Origin: Azonexaceae bacterium
GTDB lineage: Bacteria > Pseudomonadota > Gammaproteobacteria > Burkholderiales > Rhodocyclaceae
Direction: 5' to 3'
Length of the DNA: 56,123 nucleotides
Assembly (NCBI GenBank): GCA_013335535.1
Contig: JAAXVL010000017.1
Location: 1 to 56,123 of the forward strand
Made by a program: the position numbers and the translations under genes. Under the pieces are notes generated by a model, which searched no databases, had not been told where the DNA came from, and saw only the letters and a program-made list of their open reading frames with translations. Below, piece by piece: positions 50,989 through 56,123 of the stretch (the stretch's first letter is position 1; each line of letters begins with the position of its first letter).

Positions 50989-52710
50989 ATGAGCATGAAT
51001 CGCCGCGAATTTCTCCAGGTCATGGCCGTCGCCGCTGCCGGCGGCATGAGCCTGCATAGCGAGCTGGCGCAGGCCGAAAAAGGTGCTGCCAAGCTCTACG
51101 ACCTGCCCCGATTCGGCAACGTCAGCCTGCTGCACATCACCGACTGCCATGCCCAGTTGCTGCCCATCTATTTCCGCGAGCCGAACGTCAATCTCGGCTT
51201 TGGCGACCAGTTCGGCAAGGTACCGCACCTCGTTGGCGCCAACCTGCTCAAGCACTTCGGCTTCAAGCCGAACAGCCTTGAAGCGCATGCCTACACCTAC
51301 CTGAATTTTGAAAAAGCAGCCCAGACCTACGGCAAGGTCGGCGGCTTTGCCCACCTGGCGACGCTGGTCAAGCGCATGAAGGCGAATCGCCCCGGCGCGC
51401 TGCTGCTCGACGGCGGTGACACCTGGCAAGGCTCCGGCACGGCGCTGTGGTCAAACGCCCAGGACATGGTCGATGCCTGCAAGGCGCTCGGCGTCAATGT
51501 CATGACCCTGCATTGGGAATCGACCTACGGCGAGGCCCGGGTCAAGGAAATCGAGGAAGAGGATTTCGCCGGCCAGATCGACATCGTGGCCCAGAACGTC
51601 AAGACCACCGATTTCGGCGATGCCGTCTTCAAGCCCTTCGTCATGAAGAACATGAACGGCGTGCCAGTGGCCATCATCGGCCAGGCCTTCCCCTATACGC
51701 CGATCGCCAACCCGCGCTGGCAGACGCCGAACTGGAGCTTCGGCATCCAGGAAGAGAACATGCAGAAGACCGTCGACGAAGCCCGTGCCGCCGGTGCACA
51801 GGTCGTCGTCGTACTGTCGCACAACGGCATGGACGTCGACCTCAAGATGGCCTCGCGCGTCAAAGGCATCGACGCCATCCTCGGCGGCCACACCCATGAC
51901 GGCATGCCGGCCCCGGTCGTCGTCAAGAACGCCGGCGGCCAGACCCTGGTGACCAATGCAGGCTCCAACGGCAAGTATCTCGGCGTGCTCGATTTCGACG
52001 TCAGGAACGGCAAGATTGCCGACTTCCGCTACAAGCTGCTGCCCGTCTTCGCCAACCTGATTCCGGCCGACCAGGACATGCAGGCGCTGATCGACAAGGC
52101 GCGCGCACCCTATCTGTCCAAACTCAACGAAAAGCTGGCGGTCAGCGAAGGCCTGCTCTATCGCCGTGGCAACTTCAACGGCACCTTCGACCAGGTCATC
52201 CTCGACGCGTTGATGAAGGTCAAGGACGCCGAAATCGCCTTCTCGCCGGGTTTCCGCTGGGGCACCTCGCTGCTGCCCGGCCAGCCCATTCTGATGGAGC
52301 ACGTGCTCGACCAGACGGCGATCACCTATCCGTGGACGACGGTCACCAACATGAGCGGCGAGATGATCAAGACGGTGCTCGAAGACGTTTGCGACAACCT
52401 GTTCAACCCCGATCCTTACTACCAGCAGGGCGGCGACATGGTGCGCGTCGGCGGCCTGCAATGGACCTGCGATCCGACTGCCAGGATGGGCAACCGCATC
52501 CAGAACATGATGCTCAAGGGCAAGCTCATCGATCCGGCCAAAACCTACAAGGTCGCTGGCTGGGCGCCGGTTTCGGAAGAGGCCAAGAATGCCGGCGAGC
52601 CGATCTGGGATGTCGTCGCCAAGTATCTACGCGACATCAAGACCGTCAAACCAGTCAATCTCAACCTGCCGACCCTCAAGGGGGCAGCCAACAACCCGGG
52701 GATCGCCTGA
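50989..52710 (+). CDS. soxB: Thiosulfohydrolase SoxB
   Basis: 573 residues. Tat signal NRREFLQVMAVAAAGGM; metallophosphoesterase dimanganese motifs HITDCHAQLLP, GGDTWQGSG, HGMD-region LSHNGMDVD and GGHTHDGM; 5'-nucleotidase-like C-terminal domain. Hydrolyses sulfate from SoxY. AGGAAA ribosome site. Confidence 0.97.
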   Translation: MSMNRREFLQVMAVAAAGGMSLHSELAQAEKGAAKLYDLPRFGNVSLLHITDCHAQLLPIYFREPNVNLGFGDQFGKVPHLVGANLLKHFGFKPNSLEAHAYTYLNFEKAAQTYGKVGGFAHLATLVKRMKANRPGALLLDGGDTWQGSGTALWSNAQDMVDACKALGVNVMTLHWESTYGEARVKEIEEEDFAGQIDIVAQNVKTTDFGDAVFKPFVMKNMNGVPVAIIGQAFPYTPIANPRWQTPNWSFGIQEENMQKTVDEARAAGAQVVVVLSHNGMDVDLKMASRVKGIDAILGGHTHDGMPAPVVVKNAGGQTLVTNAGSNGKYLGVLDFDVRNGKIADFRYKLLPVFANLIPADQDMQALIDKARAPYLSKLNEKLAVSEGLLYRRGNFNGTFDQVILDALMKVKDAEIAFSPGFRWGTSLLPGQPILMEHVLDQTAITYPWTTVTNMSGEMIKTVLEDVCDNLFNPDPYYQQGGDMVRVGGLQWTCDPTARMGNRIQNMMLKGKLIDPAKTYKVAGWAPVSEEAKNAGEPIWDVVAKYLRDIKTVKPVNLNLPTLKGAANNPGIA

Positions 52711-53321
52711 TGAAAACCATGCACAAGCTCTTCATGGCCATCACCCTGGCGGTTGCCACGCAAACCTTCGCCGCCGATTGGGCGCCGGGCAGCACGGACT
52801 GGGACAAGTTGCCCGAGGTCAAGAAGTCGAAAATCGGCCTCTACCTGACACCGCAGCAAGCCTACGACATGAAGAAGAAAGACCCGAAAGGTGTCGCCTT
52901 CTTCGACATCCGTACCCGCGCCGAAGCCATGTATGTTGGCTGGCCGGGCGATGCCGATGCGCTCGTGCCCTATGTCGAACACCCCGAGTTGATGAGCGAG
53001 TGGGACGAGAAGCGGGCCAACTACAAGCTTGAACCCAACTCCGATTTTGCTCCCGAACTCGACCGCCGCCTGAAGGCCATGGGCCTAGGCAAGGATGCAA
53101 CCATCATCCTGATGTGCCGCTCCGGCGACCGCAGCGCCAAGGCGCAGGATCTGCTGATCCAGTCGGGCTATACCAAGGTTTACGGCGTTGTCGAAGGTTT
53201 CGAGGGCGACATGGCCAAGGATGGCCCGAACACCGGGCGCCGTGCCGTTAATGGCTGGAAGAACGCCGGCCTGCCGTGGACCTACAAGCTGGATAAGGTG
53301 AAGATGTATTTCCCGCGCTGA
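52710..53321 (+). CDS. Exported rhodanese-like protein linked to Sox
   Basis: 203 residues from ATG 52710 (TGATG overlap with soxB). Signal peptide MKTMHKLFMAITLAVATQTFA; rhodanese active loop CRSGDRS with catalytic Cys. Likely moves sulfane sulfur in the periplasm for SoxYZ. Confidence 0.9.
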   Translation: MKTMHKLFMAITLAVATQTFAADWAPGSTDWDKLPEVKKSKIGLYLTPQQAYDMKKKDPKGVAFFDIRTRAEAMYVGWPGDADALVPYVEHPELMSEWDEKRANYKLEPNSDFAPELDRRLKAMGLGKDATIILMCRSGDRSAKAQDLLIQSGYTKVYGVVEGFEGDMAKDGPNTGRRAVNGWKNAGLPWTYKLDKVKMYFPR

Positions 53322-53344
53322 TCATTCATCGGGCTCCAGAGAAT

Positions 53345-53368
53345 ATCCTCGCCGTGGTGGGGATTTTT
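53345..53368 (+). terminator. Terminator of the sox operon
   Basis: ATCCTCGCC / GGTGGGGAT stem with G-T pairs then T5. Confidence 0.6.
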
Positions 53369-53387
53369 CGTTTTAGGCCCAGGAGAT

Positions 53388-53423
53388 TTTAATTTTTGCC
53401 GTTTTTTCCGGTTGACCGTGGGA
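53388..53423 (+). repeat. Dispersed USS-like repeat, copy 16
   Basis: TTTAATTTTTGCCG, T6, CCGGTTGACCGTGGG. Between convergent rhodanese and YeeE genes. Confidence 0.92.
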
Positions 53424-53451
53424 TCGGTCCTCAGGGCGGGAGGTCGGCGGG

Positions 53452-54549
53452 CTAGGGCGACGTCGCCGCCGTGCCGCCGACGCTCTCGCTAGCTGACGAA
53501 TTTGCCGGTCGATCGATCAGGCGGTCGGCCAGTCCGGCACCGATCCACATGCCGATCAGCGAAATCCACGCTGTCAGCGCAAAAATCGCCGCGCCCGACA
53601 CGCCGGCACCGACAGCGCAGCCGCCAGCCAGCATGCCACCGAATCCCATGCAGACAGCGCCGGCCATGTAGCGGCGCATGCTGTGGCCGTCCTTGAAACC
53701 TTCCAGCTTGAGTTCCTTTCCCCACAAGGCGGCGAGGAAAGAGCCAAGGACGACGCCGGGCACGAGGCCGATGTTGAAATCCCACGGTTGTCCGGGTGGG
53801 GAGAGGACGAGCATGAGCATGTCGGCCGACGGGCCGGTGAAGCTCAGGCTCTGTACGGGAATGATTTCGAAGGATTGGGTGCCGACCTGGTAGGTGATGA
53901 GCCAGGCCAGCGCGACCATGAGGCCGACACCGGTGCCGCCCAGCCATTCTCGCCGGGCAAGGTGGGCGCGGCGGGCAAAGTGGATGGCGGCGGCCAGCCA
54001 GATGAGGCCGAACAGCAGTCCGCCAATATTACCCAGATGCAGGAAGGCGAGCAGGTCGCGGGCGGCGCCGCCATCAATGGTCAGCCAGCCGGAAATCCAG
54101 GTGCGCAGCGGCGAGAGCAGGCCGTTCAGCGAGGCCTGGGCCGCGACGGCGAATATCAACCCGGCGAGCAGGGCGCGCAGGTTGCCGTTGGCGGCGAGCA
54201 CCAGCATGCGCGATGAGCAGCCGCGGGCGAGGATCATGCCGATGCCGAAGAGCAGGCCGCCGACCAGAGCCCCGGACAGGCTGCCCTTGGCGGCCAGTTG
54301 GCGGGCTTGCGAGACATCGAGCCAGCCCTGGGTGATGAAGAACTGGGTAGCGATGACCGCTGCGGAAAAGGCGAAGAGCCAGACGGCGAGCTTGCTGCAA
54401 CCGTTGCGGTTCCAGAATTCGACGACGGCGGAGCGCAGGCAGAAACGGGAGCGCTGGGCAAAGATGCCAAAAAAGAGGCCGATGGTCACTCCGGCCAGCG
54501 TGACGGCGGTCTTCTCGCCAAGAGATTCAATCAGGCTGGTAAATTCCAT
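53452..54549 (-). CDS. YeeE/YedE (TsuA-type) sulfur-compound transporter
   Basis: 365 residues, about nine to ten helices with the conserved Cys motifs FAQRSRFCLRSA, ARGCSSRMLV and AGGCAVGAG. TsuA relatives import thiosulfate via Cys relay. The sox setting fits thiosulfate or sulfane uptake. Confidence 0.9.
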   Translation of the reverse strand: MEFTSLIESLGEKTAVTLAGVTIGLFFGIFAQRSRFCLRSAVVEFWNRNGCSKLAVWLFAFSAAVIATQFFITQGWLDVSQARQLAAKGSLSGALVGGLLFGIGMILARGCSSRMLVLAANGNLRALLAGLIFAVAAQASLNGLLSPLRTWISGWLTIDGGAARDLLAFLHLGNIGGLLFGLIWLAAAIHFARRAHLARREWLGGTGVGLMVALAWLITYQVGTQSFEIIPVQSLSFTGPSADMLMLVLSPPGQPWDFNIGLVPGVVLGSFLAALWGKELKLEGFKDGHSMRRYMAGAVCMGFGGMLAGGCAVGAGVSGAAIFALTAWISLIGMWIGAGLADRLIDRPANSSASESVGGTAATSP

Positions 54550-54583
54550 TTTTGACCTGAATTTCCGGTTGACCGTGCCAATG
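54546..54583 (+). repeat. Dispersed USS-like repeat, copy 17
   Basis: CCATTTTTGACCTGAATTT, CCGGTTGACCGTGCCAA. Covers the YeeE start codon region. Confidence 0.85.
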
Positions 54584-54594
54584 CGAAACCGGCG

Positions 54595-55815
54595 TCAGAA
54601 CAGTTCGATATCGCCTTCGCCGCTGCTTGTGGTGCTCGCGCCGGCATGGCTGGCCTTCATCGCGTCACCCTTGACGTGCGAGTTGACCAGCAACTCGACC
54701 AGCTTCTGGCTGCGCGAGCGGAAGCGCTGCAGACCATCGGCTTCGTTGTCGTGCTGCAGGGCCAGGAAGGCGTGCATGTATTCACCGACGTTGGTCGTCC
54801 GCTGGCTGATGCGCGACATCATCTGCGTCACGATGTCCTCGAACTGGATGGCCATGACGCCTTCCTCGGTCATCTCGTGCATCTGTTCGGTGATGGCTGT
54901 GATGTGGTCGGAATGTTCGCGTGCCTTGCCGGTCAGTGTCAGCAACTCGGCGCCCAGATCCTGCAAGGTTGTACGGGATTTTTCGGCGAGGCTCATGTCG
55001 ATGTTGGTCGCATCGGCCACGCGCGCGCCGACATCCTGCAAGGAGGTCATGATGTCGCTCAGCGAGGTGCGGATATCAACATTGAATTCGCCGGTACGGG
55101 CGGCCAGATTGCGCACTTCGTCCGCCACCACGGCAAAACCGCGGCCCGCTTCGCCGGCCCGCGCCGCTTCGATGGCGGCATTGAGCGCCAGCAGGTCGGT
55201 TTGCTTGGTAATGCCGGCGATATCGTTCAGGGAGCGGTTAATCAGCGCTACCTTGCCCTGCATTTCATCGAAACTGACGGCAATGCCATGGCTGGTCGAC
55301 TGAATTTGCGTCATCTTGCTGACGAATTCGGCAATCAGGACATTCGTTTCGTCGAAGAAGCGTTGCAGGCTGACCTGTTCCTGTGCCGAGGCGTTCTCCC
55401 CCGTCATGTTCAGCATCTGGTCGATCAGCGAGCGCAGGATCTGGCGCTGGTCGGATGATTGCGACTCAAGACCGGTCAGGCTACCGGAAAGCTTGCTGAC
55501 TGAAGTTCTGATGATCTCCTGCGCCTCACGCATGTCGTTTTCGAGCGAGGAGAACTGTAGTTCGGCATGAGCCATGGCCTCGTCGGAAAGCACCTGGTAT
55601 TCCGACATGACGTTCTGCAGTTCAGCGACGTGGGACCGTTGCTTGTCCTTCCAGCGCCGCCGTTCGCCGTACGAAAACAAAATGGTGCCGGCGAGCAGGA
55701 CGGCAAGTACCACCAGGAAGTGCGGGGAAGCAGGGCCGACAGCCAGCGACCACAGCCAAAGTGCAAGGCAGGCTGCTGCAGCCAGCCAGATCAGAAGGTC
55801 ATCAATGCGCTTCAT
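54595..55815 (-). CDS. Methyl-accepting chemotaxis protein, short sensor form
   Basis: 406 residues. Two adjacent N-terminal TM helices with almost no periplasmic domain, then a cytoplasmic coiled coil with the signalling hairpin [39 protein letters not shown]. Probably senses a cytoplasmic or membrane energy cue. Confidence 0.93.
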   Translation of the reverse strand: MKRIDDLLIWLAAAACLALWLWSLAVGPASPHFLVVLAVLLAGTILFSYGERRRWKDKQRSHVAELQNVMSEYQVLSDEAMAHAELQFSSLENDMREAQEIIRTSVSKLSGSLTGLESQSSDQRQILRSLIDQMLNMTGENASAQEQVSLQRFFDETNVLIAEFVSKMTQIQSTSHGIAVSFDEMQGKVALINRSLNDIAGITKQTDLLALNAAIEAARAGEAGRGFAVVADEVRNLAARTGEFNVDIRTSLSDIMTSLQDVGARVADATNIDMSLAEKSRTTLQDLGAELLTLTGKAREHSDHITAITEQMHEMTEEGVMAIQFEDIVTQMMSRISQRTTNVGEYMHAFLALQHDNEADGLQRFRSRSQKLVELLVNSHVKGDAMKASHAGASTTSSGEGDIELF

Positions 55816-55852
55816 TCACCGGTTCCGGGAAATATATAGCTCAATATTGTAA

Positions 55853-55870
55853 GGCCGTGCGTGCACGGCC
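55853..55870. terminator. Hairpin GGCCGTGC / GCACGGCC downstream of pntB
   Basis: Perfect 8-bp arms with 2-nt centre in the pntB-MCP gap. T-run is weak, so tentative. Confidence 0.4.
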
Positions 55871-55920
55871 GATACAAAATTCTGAGCCATGTGCACCGAT
55901 GTGGTGCGGATTGTGCGGCT

Positions 55921-56123
55921 TTACCCCATGGTCTTCAAATGCTGGATGATCTCCCCGGCCATGGGCTGGGCATCGCCATAAAGCATGCGGCAGTTATCGG
56001 TATAGAACAGCGCATTCTCGACACCCGAGTAACCGGTGCCTTTCCCACGCTTGATCACGATCACGTTCTGCGCCTTGTCGGCATCGAGAATCGGCATGCC
56101 GTAGATCGGGCTGGATTTGTCGG
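55921..56123 (-). CDS. pntB: NAD(P) transhydrogenase subunit beta, C-terminal end
   Basis: Only the last 67 residues are inside the window: KSSPIYGMPILDADKAQNVI, then VIKRGKGTGYSGVENALFYT and NCRMLYGDAQPMAGEIIQHL. This is the NADP-binding domain III end (GMPILDADKAQNVIVIKR, GYSGVEN, LYGDA). Proton-pumping transhydrogenase of the inner membrane. Runs off the right edge. Confidence 0.93.
   Translation of the reverse strand, partial: DKSSPIYGMPILDADKAQNVIVIKRGKGTGYSGVENALFYTDNCRMLYGDAQPMAGEIIQHLKTMG

Noticed and set aside
9226..54583. Reading the dispersed repeat as transcription terminators
   Set aside because: The longest self-complementary part is CGGT-TG-ACCG, too short for a terminator stem, and copies occur inside coding sequence; true terminators are separate structures beside several copies.

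Overview
The window is a chromosomal segment of a GC-rich betaproteobacterium, most likely of the Rhodocyclaceae (Dechloromonas/Azonexus-like). This rests on gene content: a complete Sox thiosulfate-oxidation cluster with soxCD, three PEP-CTERM proteins, ovoA, an RND pump and ordinary beta-proteobacterial housekeeping genes. The taxon is an inference; no rRNA gene is present. I see no tRNA gene, CRISPR array, insertion sequence or prophage.

Layout. 1-9.2 kb: end of tyrS, purM with an rlpA-like gene, a two-gene RND efflux operon, a response regulator and miaA. 9.2-18.9 kb: accessory region with poorly known membrane proteins, a DUF2202 PEP-CTERM protein, an EAL/HDOD protein, a TonB-like protein, a DinB-like protein, and a TIR-membrane-protein/lipoprotein cluster followed by a second PEP-CTERM gene. 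18.9-27.3 kb: mutL, a third PEP-CTERM gene, then a tightly overlapping run DedA, lipoprotein, purN, DUF3108, rsmB-like, mscS. 27.3-36.7 kb: thioredoxin/CcdA pair, hybrid sensor kinase, a copper-type RiPP cluster (HvfA-like precursor, DUF692/MNIO enzyme, DUF2063 partner) with zinc-finger protein and ECF sigma factor, and ovoA. 36.7-43.7 kb: two tiny coupled genes, an OmpR-class two-component system, dsbB, rpmG, rpmB, radC, coaBC, dut, cytochrome c4. 43.8-54.5 kb: sulfur oxidation (fccB-fccA divergent from arsR-soxCDYZAXB-rhodanese, then a YeeE/TsuA transporter). 54.6-56.1 kb: a methyl-accepting chemotaxis protein and the end of pntB.

The most striking unexplained structure is a dispersed element of about 38 bp found 17 times (about one per 3.3 kb). 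It has a near-invariant core, CCACGGTCAACCGG, followed by an A-tract and, about one helical turn further, a second A/T tract. It sits between genes but also in frame inside mutL (twice), tyrS, an ECF sigma factor, a DUF692 gene, a DUF3108 gene and the signal peptides of soxD and soxX. This architecture resembles DNA-uptake signal sequences of Pasteurellaceae. A second strong signal is a pair of near-identical ECF-type promoters, TGTAAG-N16-CGACTAAT, in front of the thioredoxin/CcdA operon and the zinc-finger/RiPP operon. It suggests one regulon driven by the adjacent sigma factor.

How the genes work together: the Sox block encodes periplasmic thiosulfate/sulfide oxidation, with an ArsR-type thiol sensor between the divergent fcc and sox genes. 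The RiPP, thioredoxin/CcdA and ovothiol genes form a thiol/metal stress neighbourhood. The remaining genes are mainly housekeeping.
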